A stretch of DNA of 64,000 nucleotides from an uncultured Collinsella sp. (GCA_900540995.1 UQHO01000007.1:1-64000); one strand, 5' to 3'; numbered from the stretch's first letter, positions 1 through 9,277 are shown. Numbers and translations are program-made. The notes: a model not told the origin generated them from the letters alone.

Positions 1-306
1 TATCATCGTGGGGGGGTGTTTAGGTCTCCCGCCGCCGCTCAGGCCGATTCCATCATCGCCGACGCTCAGCAGCAGGCCCTCACCATTGCTGGTGAGCAGG
101 AGATCGTCCGCTTAGCACAGCAGCAGGCCGACGACATCCGCGATCGTGCCCAGCAGTACGAGCGCGAGACGCGTTATGCTGCCGAGGACTACGCGGAGCA
201 GGTCTTTACGCACCTGGAGGAGAACCTCAAGAGCCTGACCGGAACCGTTACCCGTTGCCGTCAGCAGCTCAACGAGGGTGCCGCCCAACAGAATGGTCAG
301 TGGTAA
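1..306 (+). CDS. Coiled-coil protein, 3' part only (5' end outside window)
   Basis: The reading frame is open from the first base of the window and ends in TAA at 304-306, so the gene is probably cut by the window edge; a GTG at 16 is the first possible internal start. The visible 95-100 residues are almost all helix-forming and rich in Ala, Gln, Glu and Arg (for example IVRLAQQQADDIRDRAQQYE), as in DivIVA-type or F-type ATPase b-subunit-like coiled coils. The stop overlaps the ATG of the next gene (TAATG), which implies translational coupling with the YceD gene. I do not recognise a specific function; a cell-division or envelope scaffold is one possibility. Confidence 0.6.
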   Translation, partial: YHRGGVFRSPAAAQADSIIADAQQQALTIAGEQEIVRLAQQQADDIRDRAQQYERETRYAAEDYAEQVFTHLEENLKSLTGTVTRCRQQLNEGAAQQNGQW

Positions 307-860
307 TGGCTGAGTTCCCGAGCGTTACCGTCGATCTTTCCGAGCAGCTTGAGTTTCCTGGTGATTCGTATCCGCTGACCGGTAAGGTCGATGTCGCCAC
401 CTACATGGTGGGCGAGAAGGAGTACCAGCTACAGGACGGCATCGACTACGACGTTGTCTTTACCAATGCCGGTACCGGTGTCTTGCTTACGGGCATGGTC
501 CGCGCGCACGCCACCGGCGAGTGCGACCGTTGCCTGGAGCCCGCCTCGTTTGATATCGCCGGCGAGATCGAGGAGTTCTACCTCTTTGAGGAGCCCGAGG
601 ATCCCGAGGCCTACGAGGACGGCTACGAGCTCCTGGGTGAGGACCGCATCGTCGATCTGGGTGAGCCCATCAATGACGCGGTCGTTATGGAGACGCCGTT
701 TGTGGTGCTCTGCAAGCCCGATTGCCGCGGTCTGTGTCCCACTTGCGGTTGCAATCTCAACGTCGAGCAATGCGATTGCGCCGCCCAGGCAGAGGCAGAA
801 TGGGCTGCTGCCACGGAAAATCCATTTGCAGCATTGAAGAATCTCAAGCTCGATGAGTAA
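306..860 (+). CDS. yceD: YceD family protein (DUF177)
   Basis: 184-residue protein starting at the ATG that overlaps the upstream stop by one base. The C-terminal third carries the family's cysteine cluster (CKPDCRGLCPTCGCN followed by CDC), which probably binds zinc; another pair (ECDRC) lies near residue 75. YceD/DUF177 proteins are almost always encoded directly upstream of rpmF, as here, and are linked to 23S rRNA accumulation in plants and bacteria (family knowledge). A longer in-frame start at 255 would overlap the previous gene by 52 bases and is less likely. Probably co-transcribed with rpmF. Confidence 0.9.
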   Translation: MAEFPSVTVDLSEQLEFPGDSYPLTGKVDVATYMVGEKEYQLQDGIDYDVVFTNAGTGVLLTGMVRAHATGECDRCLEPASFDIAGEIEEFYLFEEPEDPEAYEDGYELLGEDRIVDLGEPINDAVVMETPFVVLCKPDCRGLCPTCGCNLNVEQCDCAAQAEAEWAAATENPFAALKNLKLDE

Positions 861-924
861 AACTGTGGTAGTATCGCTACTTGCGCGTAATCGCCACACT
901 GGATAGTTCATAAGGAAGGTCACT

Positions 925-1104
925 ATGCCCGTACCTAAACAAAAGCAGGGTCGTATCCGCACTCACACCCGTCGTTCCGCCAACATGAAGATCTCGGCTG
1001 CGGCTCAGTCCACGTGCCCCCGTTGCGGCGCTGTCAAGCTTCCGCACCACGTGTGCCCCAGCTGCGGTTTCTACAAGGACCGCGAGGTTATCGTTACCGA
1101 GTAA
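925..1104 (+). CDS. rpmF: Large ribosomal subunit protein bL32
   Basis: 59-residue basic protein beginning MPVPKQKQGRIRTHTRRS, the standard L32 N-terminus with its conserved R/K-rich helix. It has two CxxC pairs (CPRC and CPSC), so it is the zinc-binding form of L32 rather than the cysteine-free paralogue. The AAGGAAGG ribosome site lies 5-6 bases before ATG. It follows yceD by 64 bases and is followed by a strong hairpin terminator, so yceD-rpmF probably form one transcript. Confidence 0.97.
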   Translation: MPVPKQKQGRIRTHTRRSANMKISAAAQSTCPRCGAVKLPHHVCPSCGFYKDREVIVTE

Positions 1105-1144
1105 CGGTATACTCTGGATGCGATGCCGTTCCAAATGGAACCAC

Positions 1145-1175
1145 AATGGCCGGCTCAATGAGTCGGCCATTTTTG
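1145..1175 (+). terminator. Intrinsic terminator after rpmF
   Basis: Near-perfect hairpin: AATGGCCG (1145-1152) pairs with CGGCCATT (1164-1171), with inner CTC/GAG pairs and a 3-nt loop, followed by TTTTTG. It separates rpmF from plsX by only a few bases before the plsX ribosome site, so plsX may need its own promoter or readthrough. Confidence 0.85.
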
Positions 1176-1191
1176 TATAAGGAGCATGTAT

Positions 1192-2211
1192 ATGAGTAAC
1201 GTTCGCGTTTGTGTAGACGTTGTGGGCGGAGATGAGAAACCTCAGGTTGTTCTCGATGGTATCGAGGCTGCGCTTGCCGCCGATCCCGATATCGATGTCT
1301 TGGCAGCTGGCCCCGCCGAAATCGTCAATCCCTTTGCCGCCTCCCATGCGCGCGTCGAGGCTCTGGAGGCACCCGACGTTATCGCCATGGATGACGATCC
1401 CATTCGCGCCGTGATGACTAAACGCAAGTCGTCGATCGTGCTGTCGTGTCGCGCCATTAAGAAGGGCAACGCGGATGCGTTCTTCTCCGCCGGTTCCACC
1501 GGTGCCATGACCGCCGCTGCCACCGCCTATGTGACGCCGTTTAGGTATCAGGCCGAAGGCAAGAAGCAGCCGGTGCGCCCCTGTCTGACCAATGCACTGC
1601 CCAATCGTGCCGGCGGTCTGACGGTGCTGTGCGATATGGGCGCCAACCCCGATGTCGAGGTCGATGACATGGTGCGTTTTGCCCAGATGGGTAGCGCCTA
1701 TGCCCGCGTCGTCTTGGGCATCGAGCATCCCCGCGTGGGCCTGCTTGCCAACGGCACCGAGGACGAGAAGGGCTCCAACTTTACCAAGGCTTGCTTCCCG
1801 GCCATGAAAGCCGCCGTTCCCGGCTTTGTTGGTAACTGCGAGGGAACGGACATCACCTCGGGTAACTTCGATGTCGTCGTTGCCGATGGCATGTCGGGCA
1901 ATATTGCGCTCAAGGCCACCGAGGGCGCTGCCAAGTTTTTGCTGCAGGAGCTCAAGGGCGTCTTTATGTCTTCGCTTGGCACCAAGATCGCCGCGCTGCT
2001 CATTAAAAAGCAGATGCGCGAGATAAAGGCCAAGCTTTCGGGCGACGCCAAGGGCGGCGCGATTCTTTTGGGCCTGCGCGGCGTGGTCCTGATCGGCCAT
2101 GGCGCCACCTCGGTCGAGGCTGTCAAAAACGGTACGCTCGCGGCGGCCGAAGCCGTGCGCGCGGGGCTGGTCGAGAATGTCGCCAACTCTATGGACGGTA
2201 TCGTTTTATAA
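1192..2211 (+). CDS. plsX: Phosphate acyltransferase PlsX
   Basis: 339 residues. PlsX converts acyl-ACP to acyl-phosphate, the first step of PlsXY phospholipid synthesis at the membrane surface. The N-terminus VRVCVDVVGGDEKPQVVLDG matches the family opening (normally DAMGGD; here DVVGGD), and FFSAGSTGAMTAAAT, CDMGANPD and DGMSGNIALKATEGA are the expected later blocks. ATG 1192 is preferred to ATG 1186 because AAGGAG at 1179-1184 sits 7 bases before 1192 and only 1 before 1186. Placement before acpP and rnc matches the common fatty-acid/phospholipid order. Confidence 0.96.
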   Translation: MSNVRVCVDVVGGDEKPQVVLDGIEAALAADPDIDVLAAGPAEIVNPFAASHARVEALEAPDVIAMDDDPIRAVMTKRKSSIVLSCRAIKKGNADAFFSAGSTGAMTAAATAYVTPFRYQAEGKKQPVRPCLTNALPNRAGGLTVLCDMGANPDVEVDDMVRFAQMGSAYARVVLGIEHPRVGLLANGTEDEKGSNFTKACFPAMKAAVPGFVGNCEGTDITSGNFDVVVADGMSGNIALKATEGAAKFLLQELKGVFMSSLGTKIAALLIKKQMREIKAKLSGDAKGGAILLGLRGVVLIGHGATSVEAVKNGTLAAAEAVRAGLVENVANSMDGIVL

Positions 2212-2248
2212 CAGCGGCGTTATGCGCCTCGGGGCGTGCGTCGTGGGG

Positions 2249-2289
2249 TAGAATCAGAACCGTGTCTTGGTACCGCCCGGGCGGTACCA
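2249..2289 (+). promoter_or_regulatory. Putative acpP promoter and 22-bp perfect palindrome
   Basis: A -10-like TAGAAT is at 2249-2254. About 14 bases downstream is an uninterrupted 22-bp palindrome (2268-2289) with half-site TGGTACCGCCC. A start near 2261 would put the palindrome in the first 30 transcribed bases, a classical repressor position. It lacks a loop and a T-run directly after it, so an operator is more likely than a terminator, though an RNA hairpin cannot be excluded. No clear -35 box was found. Confidence 0.5.
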
Positions 2290-2325
2290 TTCTTTTGGTA
2301 TTCATGCACTATGAGAGGAAGCGCT

Positions 2326-2568
2326 ATGGACCGCTCCGAAATCTTCGACAAGATCGCCGAGGTCGCTGCTGACGTTCTGGGCGTCGATGTTGCCGAAATT
2401 AGCGATGAGACCACCTTTGACGACCTCGATGCCAACTCGCTCGAGCGCCTGCAGCTGGTTACGGCTATCGAGGACGAGTTCAACCTCGAGATCGATGACG
2501 AGACCCTGCTCTCGCTCAACTCTGTCGCCGACGCTGTCGACGCTATTGAAAACGCCAAGGAGGCCTAG
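2326..2568 (+). CDS. acpP: Acyl carrier protein
   Basis: 80-residue acidic protein with the four-helix ACP pattern. The phosphopantetheine serine lies in DLDANSLERLQL at about residue 38. The residue before it is Asn instead of the usual Asp of the DSL motif, which is unusual but the Ser and Leu are kept. An AGAGGAAG ribosome site precedes ATG 2326. It sits between plsX and rnc and supplies the acyl donor used by PlsX and the FAS II enzymes. Confidence 0.93.
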   Translation: MDRSEIFDKIAEVAADVLGVDVAEISDETTFDDLDANSLERLQLVTAIEDEFNLEIDDETLLSLNSVADAVDAIENAKEA

Positions 2569-2571
2569 GTC

Positions 2572-3297
2572 TTGGCTTTGTCTGAACGACTCACGCGCGC
2601 CCAGGAGATTCTGGGCCATGAGTTCAATAATAAGGTGCTGCTGCGCGCGGCCCTTACGCATCCCTCGGCCGTCGAGGGCCAGCCGGTCTCTGCCAGCTAT
2701 GAGCGCCTTGAGTTTTTGGGCGATTCCATTTTGGGCGCCGTGGTGGCCCGTTCGCTCTTTGAGTCCTATCCCGAGTTTGACGAGGGCAAGCTCACGCGCC
2801 TGAAGGTATCCCTTGTCTCGGGTGCCACGCTGTCCGAGGTGTCGCACGAGCTGGGTATCGACGACATCATCATCTTTGGCGCCTCCGAGACCGGTACCGG
2901 CGCGCGCGGCCTGCACTCGGCGCTCGAGAACGTCTACGAGTCGCTCGTGGGTGCGCTGTATCTGGATGCCGGCTGGGACGTTGCGGCGGACTTTATCCAC
3001 CGTACGCTTAAGCCGCACTTGGCTTCCGAGCGTGCCGAGCACCCCGCGAACCCCAAGTCGTTCTTGCAGGAGTGCGTGCAGGCAGACGGCCACGAGCCTC
3101 CCGCGTATAAGCTGGTTGGCTCCGAGGGCCCCGCGCATGCGCCCACCTTTACCGCCGTGGTGCTCATCGACGGTATTCGTCAAGGCCGCGGCACTGGTTC
3201 CTCCAAGAAGGAGGCCGAGGGAGCCGCTGCACTCGAGGCGCTCGACCGCATGGGCTATACCACCAACGGCGTGATTCTTAACAAGAAGCCTGTTTAA
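2572..3297 (+). CDS. rnc: Ribonuclease III
   Basis: 241 residues. The catalytic domain carries the RNase III signature ERLEFLGDSILG and the second acidic block ENVYESLVGALYLDAG; the C-terminal 75 residues form a double-stranded RNA-binding domain (NPKSFLQE to the GTGSSKKEAEGAAA block). The start is TTG 2572, supported by AAGGAGG at 2557-2563 and only 3 bases after the acpP stop. It processes rRNA and other structured RNAs. Start of a run rnc-smc-ftsY-ffh that is conserved in Gram-positives. Confidence 0.96.
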   Translation: MALSERLTRAQEILGHEFNNKVLLRAALTHPSAVEGQPVSASYERLEFLGDSILGAVVARSLFESYPEFDEGKLTRLKVSLVSGATLSEVSHELGIDDIIIFGASETGTGARGLHSALENVYESLVGALYLDAGWDVAADFIHRTLKPHLASERAEHPANPKSFLQECVQADGHEPPAYKLVGSEGPAHAPTFTAVVLIDGIRQGRGTGSSKKEAEGAAALEALDRMGYTTNGVILNKKPV

Positions 3298-3307
3298 GCG
3301 AGGAACC

Positions 3308-6300
3308 GTGTATCTCAAGTCCCTCACGCTCAAAGGGTTCAAGTCGTTTGCCGACCGTGCCCATATGACGTTTGAGCCGGGCCTGACCGTCATTGTCGGT
3401 CCCAACGGCTCGGGAAAATCGAACATCTCCGACTCGATTCTGTGGGTCCTGGGCGAGCAGAGCGCCAAGCAGCTGCGCGGCCAGGCCATGGAGGACGTCA
3501 TCTTCTCGGGTTCGTCGGCTCGCAAGCCGGTGGGTGTCGCCGAGGTCACGCTGGTGCTCGATAACTCGGACCATATGCTGCCCGTCGACTTTGATGAGGT
3601 CGCCATCACCCGTCGTATGTATCGCTCGGGCGAAAGCGAGTACCTCATCAACTCGAGCCCGTGCCGCCTGATGGACATTCAGGACATCTTGCACGATTCG
3701 GGCCTGGGTAAGGATACGCATTCCATCATCAGCCAGGGCAAGCTCGACGCCATTTTGCAGAGCCGCCCCGAGGAGCGCCGCGCCCTTATCGAGGAGGCTG
3801 CCGGCATCTCCAAACACAAGCGCCGCAAGGAGCGCGCGCTCAAAAAGATTAAATCGATGGACGAGCACCTGACCCGTGCCCGCGACATCAATAAGGAGAT
3901 CGCCCGTCAGCTGCGGCCGCTGGAGCGTCAGGTCGATCGCGCGCGCAAGTACAAAGAGCTGTCCTCGCGCGCGAACGAGCTTACGCAGATGCTGGCCGTC
4001 GACGAGCTTCGTTCGCTGCAGTCGCAGTGGAACGACCTGGAGAGCCGCTCCAAGGAGGGCGCTGCCGAGCTTGAGCTTGCGCAGTACCGCTTGGGCGAAA
4101 AGGAGCGCGAGCTCGAGAAGCTCCAGGTTATGCTCGAGGAAAAGGGCCTGTTTGTGGGCGATCTGGGCGAGCAGCGCCGCCATATGCAAGACGTGGTCGG
4201 CCGCATTAACTCCGACATGCGCCTGCTCGAGGAAAAGGGCCACAACATGGTGTCGCGCCTGTCTGACATGCGCGGGCAGATTTCGAGCTCCGAGCATCAG
4301 CGACGTCGCGTGGTCGAGGAGCTCGAGGACGCGCGTGCGCAGCTTGAGGAAGTGACCGGTGCGCACATGCAGGCCCGGGAGGACGTTGACGCCGCTGGTC
4401 CTGCTGCCGCTGAGCTCCACGAGCGGCGCGTGGCGCTCGACAATCAGATTTCGCAGCTTACGCGTGAGCAACGCAATGTTCAGCGCGTGGCCGATAACGC
4501 CGCGCTCGAGCTCGCCAAGGTGAAGGACTCGCTGAGCAATGCCGAGGTCGAGGACAATATGTATGCCTCGCGCCTGGAGCAGATTGACGAGCAGCTCGAG
4601 GAGGTCACGGCCTCGCTCGAGAGCCGTCGCGACCGCGCCGAGGAGCTTGAGTGCGCTCTTGAGGAAGCGCGCCAGGCTCAGGTTGATGCGCGTGAGGCCG
4701 CCGAGACGGCACGCGCGGCCCTGAAGGACCTGCGTGCCCGCGAGAGCGAGGCACGCAACAAGTTATCCGAGGTGCGCTCGGAGCTTGCCAGCCAAAAGAA
4801 ACTCGATGCCCGCATGGCCGATAGCTCGCCGCTCGTGAGCCGTCTGGTGGGTGCGCTGGGCGACGATGTCTTGGGTCGTCTGGGCGACGTGCTGGAGGCC
4901 CCGCGCGAGCTTGAGTGCCTGGTTGAGCAATTGCTCGCCGGCGATATCGATGCGCTGCTGTTTGATGACGCCACCACGCTTGAGCGTGCCGGTCGTGCGG
5001 CTCTGGACCAAAAGAAGGCCTCGGGCGAGGCACTGCTGGTGGCGCGCGGCGTGAGCGGCTCTACCGCCGCTGAGGGCGCTGCCGGTACCCGCCTGGTTGA
5101 TCGTCTGTCCGTGCGCGCAGGCTACGGACCCGTCGTCGAGGCGCTGCTCGGCGGCTATTACGTGGTCGATGACTTGGCTGCCGCGCTGGCTGCGCCTGTC
5201 GTTGACGGTGTGACCTACGTGACTCCCGATGGCGCCCGCGTAAGCTGTGGCGGCCTGGTGCGTGTGGGCCTCGATGCCGGCGAGGCGTCGGGTGCTCTGG
5301 AGCGCAAGCGCCGCATTCGCGAGCTGGAGGGCCTGGAGCCCGATCTGGCTGCCGTGTTTGAGCATGTGTCGGATCAGGTCGTCGAGGCCAATGCGGCCGT
5401 TGAGGAAGCGCGTGCCGCCGAGGGCGATGCCGCCGGCGAGATCGCCCGTCTTGAGGGCGAGCGCCGCTCGCTGCTCTCCGAGATCGGCCGCTTGGAGCAA
5501 AGCGCCAACAATGCCGAGGTCGAGCGCGTGCGCATCTCCAAGCGCCGCGAGCAGGCCTCCGAGGCCGTTCGCTCTGCGCGCCCGCGCGTGGACGAGCTCA
5601 CCCGTTCGCGTGACGAGGCCCGTGCGCAGGCAAGCGATCTGGGCTTGCAGATTGCCGAGGCTAACGACGAACTCGACCGCGTTCGCCGTGACGATTCCGA
5701 GGCTGCCGGCAAGCTCGCCGACGCCAAGGTTCGCCTAGCCCAGACGAGCGAACGCCTGCGTTCGCTGAAGGGCCGTGTGCCCGACTTGGAGCATCGTCTT
5801 GAGGGCATCGACCGTCGTATCCGCGGAACACGCCAGACTTCGCGCTCGCTCGAGCTGCTGCGCCTGCGCGTCGATCCCATGCACGAACGCTATTCTGCCC
5901 TGTTGGAACGCGCGTCGGATTGGGCAGCGCGCCTGCGTGACCAGGCCTCTCTGGAGGAGGCGGACTCCGCTTCGCTCAAGAAGACCATCGAGGATGCCAA
6001 GGCAGAGGTTGCCCGCGCTAAGGAGCGGGTCGATACCGCCTCCGCCACGCAAAACGAGTTTAAGGTCGCGCGTGGCAAGCTCGAGGTGCAGGTAGAGGCC
6101 GCCATTAAGGCCATTACCGCCGATGGCAACACGGTACTCGAGGAAGCGCTTATGCTTCCTGCGCCCACGGACCGCGATGCCGCCGAGCGCGAGCTTAACC
6201 AACTCGTGCGCCAGATCAACAACCTGGGTCCTGTGAACCAGGTTGCCATGGAGGAGTACGAGCAGCTCAAGCGTCGCGCCGACTACATCGAGGAGCAGCT

Positions 6301-6844
6301 GGCCGATCTGGAGAGCGCGCGTAAGGCGCTCACCAAGATTACCGCGGCGATCGATCGCAAGATGCGCAAGGCATTCCTGGTGACATTTGAGAAGGTCGAT
6401 GCGAATTTCCGCGAGATCTTCGCCATGCTCTTCCCAGGTGGTCAGGCTCACCTTGAGATGACCGATCCCGAACATCCGGCCGAGACCGGCATTGAGGTTG
6501 TGGCGCAGCCGCGCGGCAAGCGCATTACCAAGATGATGCTCATGTCGGGTGGCGAGAAGAGTCTGACGGCGCTCGCCCTGCTCTTTGCCGTGTACCGCAC
6601 GCGCACGGTGCCGTTCTATGTGCTGGACGAGGTCGAGGCGGCGCTTGATGACGCCAACCTGTCCAAGCTCATCGGAGCCCTCGATGTGCTGCGTTCCGAT
6701 ACACAGCTCTTGGTCATTTCGCATCAGCGCCGTACTATGGAGGACGCTGACGTTCTCTATGGCGTCTCGATGCAAGCCGACGGCGTCAGCCGCGTCGTCT
6801 CGCAAAAACTCGATCGCGAAACCGGAAAGGTCGTGAATGCATAA
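3308..6844 (+). CDS. smc: Chromosome segregation protein SMC
   Basis: 1178 residues, full length for bacterial SMC, with a GTG start. The N-terminal head has Walker A GPNGSGKSN near residue 31 and a Q-loop region; two long coiled coils flank a hinge at roughly residues 510-660 (from LVGALGDDVLGRLGDV to SCGGLVRVG). The C-terminal head has the ABC signature MSGGEKS near residue 1078 and Walker B FYVLDEVEAALDD near 1101. It compacts and resolves the origin region, normally with ScpA and ScpB, which are not in this window. Its stop overlaps the ftsY ATG (TAATG). Confidence 0.98.
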   Translation: MYLKSLTLKGFKSFADRAHMTFEPGLTVIVGPNGSGKSNISDSILWVLGEQSAKQLRGQAMEDVIFSGSSARKPVGVAEVTLVLDNSDHMLPVDFDEVAITRRMYRSGESEYLINSSPCRLMDIQDILHDSGLGKDTHSIISQGKLDAILQSRPEERRALIEEAAGISKHKRRKERALKKIKSMDEHLTRARDINKEIARQLRPLERQVDRARKYKELSSRANELTQMLAVDELRSLQSQWNDLESRSKEGAAELELAQYRLGEKERELEKLQVMLEEKGLFVGDLGEQRRHMQDVVGRINSDMRLLEEKGHNMVSRLSDMRGQISSSEHQRRRVVEELEDARAQLEEVTGAHMQAREDVDAAGPAAAELHERRVALDNQISQLTREQRNVQRVADNAALELAKVKDSLSNAEVEDNMYASRLEQIDEQLEEVTASLESRRDRAEELECALEEARQAQVDAREAAETARAALKDLRARESEARNKLSEVRSELASQKKLDARMADSSPLVSRLVGALGDDVLGRLGDVLEAPRELECLVEQLLAGDIDALLFDDATTLERAGRAALDQKKASGEALLVARGVSGSTAAEGAAGTRLVDRLSVRAGYGPVVEALLGGYYVVDDLAAALAAPVVDGVTYVTPDGARVSCGGLVRVGLDAGEASGALERKRRIRELEGLEPDLAAVFEHVSDQVVEANAAVEEARAAEGDAAGEIARLEGERRSLLSEIGRLEQSANNAEVERVRISKRREQASEAVRSARPRVDELTRSRDEARAQASDLGLQIAEANDELDRVRRDDSEAAGKLADAKVRLAQTSERLRSLKGRVPDLEHRLEGIDRRIRGTRQTSRSLELLRLRVDPMHERYSALLERASDWAARLRDQASLEEADSASLKKTIEDAKAEVARAKERVDTASATQNEFKVARGKLEVQVEAAIKAITADGNTVLEEALMLPAPTDRDAAERELNQLVRQINNLGPVNQVAMEEYEQLKRRADYIEEQLADLESARKALTKITAAIDRKMRKAFLVTFEKVDANFREIFAMLFPGGQAHLEMTDPEHPAETGIEVVAQPRGKRITKMMLMSGGEKSLTALALLFAVYRTRTVPFYVLDEVEAALDDANLSKLIGALDVLRSDTQLLVISHQRRTMEDADVLYGVSMQADGVSRVVSQKLDRETGKVVNA

Positions 6845-7761
6845 TGGGATTCTTTGACGCTCTCTCGCGCGGACTTGAGCGCAGCCGCGAGGCCCTCAAC
6901 GAGGTCTTCTACTTTGGCGGCGAGGTCGACGAGGACTTTTGGGAGGACCTTGAGGACACCCTCGTTATGGGTGACATGGGTGCCGAGGTCGCCATTCAGG
7001 TCTCCGATGACCTGCGCGAGACGGCCGCCAAGAAGAACCTCAAGACCGCCCCGCAGCTCCGTCGCGCCCTAGCCGAGCAGCTTGAGCAGCACTTTGTGCC
7101 CATCGAGCGCGATCCGTTCTCCGTTACGCCGAGCTGCGTGCTGTTTGTAGGCATTAACGGTGCCGGCAAGACCACGACGGTCGGTAAGATCGCGAGCGCC
7201 ATGGCTGCCCGCGGCAAGAATGTCGTGATCGGTTCGGCCGATACCTTCCGCGCTGCCGCCATCGAGCAGCTCGATGTGTGGGGCCAGCGTGCCGGCGTCC
7301 CCGTCATCAAGCGCGATCGCGGCTCCGATCCGGCAAGCGTTTGCTACGACGTGCTCGACGAGGCCGATAAACGCGGCAGCGACCTGGTGCTTATCGACAC
7401 CGCCGGCCGCCTGCACACGAGCCCCGAGCTCATGCGCGAGCTCGCCAAGGTGGTCAACGTGACGCGTAAGCGCGCCGCCAATATGGCCGCCGGCCCCATG
7501 CCCGTCTCGGTCGTGCTCGTGATCGATGCCGCCACCGGCCAGAACGGTCTGAACCAGGCGCTCGAGTTTAACGAGGCACTGGGTCTGGACGGTATTATCA
7601 TGACGAAGCTCGACGGCACGGCAAAGGGCGGTATCGCCATGGCCGTGGCCGAGAAGCTCAAGCTCCCGATCCTGCGCGTGGGCGTGGGCGAGCAGGTCGA
7701 TGACCTGCAGGAGTTCAATGCCAAAGATTTCTGCCGCGCCCTGGTGGGCGAGTCCAATTAA
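6844..7761 (+). CDS. ftsY: Signal recognition particle receptor FtsY
   Basis: 305 residues. The NG GTPase domain shows GINGAGKTTT (G1), DTFRAAAIEQL, DTAGRLHT (G3) and TKLDGTAKGG (G4). The N-terminal region is short and lacks the long acidic A domain of E. coli FtsY, which is usual for Gram-positives. It docks ribosome-SRP complexes at the membrane and works with Ffh, the next gene. One-base overlap with smc suggests coupling. Confidence 0.97.
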   Translation: MGFFDALSRGLERSREALNEVFYFGGEVDEDFWEDLEDTLVMGDMGAEVAIQVSDDLRETAAKKNLKTAPQLRRALAEQLEQHFVPIERDPFSVTPSCVLFVGINGAGKTTTVGKIASAMAARGKNVVIGSADTFRAAAIEQLDVWGQRAGVPVIKRDRGSDPASVCYDVLDEADKRGSDLVLIDTAGRLHTSPELMRELAKVVNVTRKRAANMAAGPMPVSVVLVIDAATGQNGLNQALEFNEALGLDGIIMTKLDGTAKGGIAMAVAEKLKLPILRVGVGEQVDDLQEFNAKDFCRALVGESN

Positions 7762-7771
7762 GGAGTGACTA

Positions 7772-9256
7772 GTGTTTGATTCCCTGAGCGATCGCCTCAA
7801 CGACACATTTGACCGCCTGCGCGGCAAGGGCAAGCTGACCGAGGCCGATATCACCTCGGCCATGCGCGACATCCGCATGGCGCTGCTCGAGGCCGACGTC
7901 AACTTTAAGGTCGTCAAGGAGTTTGTCGCCAAGACCAAGGAGCGCTGCATGACCGCCGAGGTCATGGAGTCGCTGTCGCCGGCACAAAATGTCGTCAAGA
8001 TCGTGCTCGACGAGCTCACCGAGATGCTCGGCTCTACCGAGAGCAAGCTCGTCTTTAGCAACCGCATTCCCAATGTCATCATGCTCGTGGGCCTGCAGGG
8101 CTCCGGTAAGACCACGGCGGCCGTAAAGCTTGCCTACCTGCTCAAGAAGCAGGGCCGCTCGCCGCTGCTCGCCGCGTGCGACGTCTACCGTCCCGCCGCT
8201 GCCGACCAGCTGGCCACGCTTGGCGGAGAGATCGGCGTACCGGTCTTCCGCGGCGACGGTGCACACCCGGTCGACATCGCCAAGGGCGCCATCCAGGAGG
8301 CCGTCGACCACCTGCGCGACGTGGTCATCGTCGATACCGCCGGTCGTCTGCAGATCGACGAACAGATGATGCAGGAAGCCGTGGACATCAAGAAGGCCGT
8401 CAAGCCCGATCAGGTGCTGATGGTCGTCGATGCCATGACCGGCCAGGATATCGTCAATGTCGTCTCGACCTTTGCCGAGCGAACCGACTTTGACGGCGTG
8501 ATCATCTCCAAGCTCGACGGCGATGCCCGTGGCGGCGGCGCGCTTTCCGTGCGCCAGGTGACCGGTAAGCCCATCAAGTTCGTGAGCATGGGCGAGAAAC
8601 CCGATTCGCTGGAGCCGTTCTATCCCGATCGTATGGCCAAGCGCATTCTGGGCATGGGCGACGTCGTCGGCATCATCGAGAAGGCCCAGGAGGCCGCCGA
8701 TGCCGAGCAGCTCGAGGCTGCCGAGCGCATGCTGCGCGAGGGCTTCACCATGAACGACATGCTCGACCAGATGAAGGCCGTCAAGAAGATGGGCGGTATG
8801 AAGGGCATCCTGGGCATGCTCCCCGGTGGCCAGCGTGCGCTCAACCAGATGGGCGGCAATCTGGACGAGGGCATCTTCGATAAGAACGAGGCCATCATCA
8901 TGTCGATGACCAAGGAGGAGCGCCTGCGCCCCTCCATCATCAACGGTCAGCGCCGTGCCCGCATTGCCAAGGGTGCCGGTGTGACCCCCACTGAGGTCAA
9001 CAGCCTTATGAAGCAGTGGGGCGAGATGAACAAGATGATGGGCCGCATGCGCACGATGGCCAATCAGGCACAGGCTGGTGGCAAGAAGGGCAAAAAGGGT
9101 AAGAAGGGCAAGAAGATGCGCATGCCCAATATTCCCGGTCTGGATGCCATGGGTCTGGGCGGCATGGGCGGCCTGGGTGGCTTGGGAACGGGCGGTCCCA
9201 AGTCCGATATGGACCTGCTGCGTCAGATGGAAGCGCAGATGCGCAATAAAAAGTAA
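7772..9256 (+). CDS. ffh: Signal recognition particle protein Ffh
   Basis: 494 residues, about 45 longer than typical Ffh. The GTPase has GLQGSGKTTAAVKLA, DVYRPAAADQL, DTAGRLQID and SKLDGDARGG; the methionine-rich M domain follows (MGGMKGILGMLPGG). The extra length is a C-terminal tail with a KKGKKGKKGKK tract, a Gly/Met-rich linker and a charged end. GTG 7772 is preceded by AAGGAG. It binds signal peptides and SRP RNA. A strong hairpin closes the operon 22 bases after the stop. Confidence 0.97.
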   Translation: MFDSLSDRLNDTFDRLRGKGKLTEADITSAMRDIRMALLEADVNFKVVKEFVAKTKERCMTAEVMESLSPAQNVVKIVLDELTEMLGSTESKLVFSNRIPNVIMLVGLQGSGKTTAAVKLAYLLKKQGRSPLLAACDVYRPAAADQLATLGGEIGVPVFRGDGAHPVDIAKGAIQEAVDHLRDVVIVDTAGRLQIDEQMMQEAVDIKKAVKPDQVLMVVDAMTGQDIVNVVSTFAERTDFDGVIISKLDGDARGGGALSVRQVTGKPIKFVSMGEKPDSLEPFYPDRMAKRILGMGDVVGIIEKAQEAADAEQLEAAERMLREGFTMNDMLDQMKAVKKMGGMKGILGMLPGGQRALNQMGGNLDEGIFDKNEAIIMSMTKEERLRPSIINGQRRARIAKGAGVTPTEVNSLMKQWGEMNKMMGRMRTMANQAQAGGKKGKKGKKGKKMRMPNIPGLDAMGLGGMGGLGGLGTGGPKSDMDLLRQMEAQMRNKK

Positions 9257-9277
9257 TGGCTCTTTTGAGTTGTGTAT

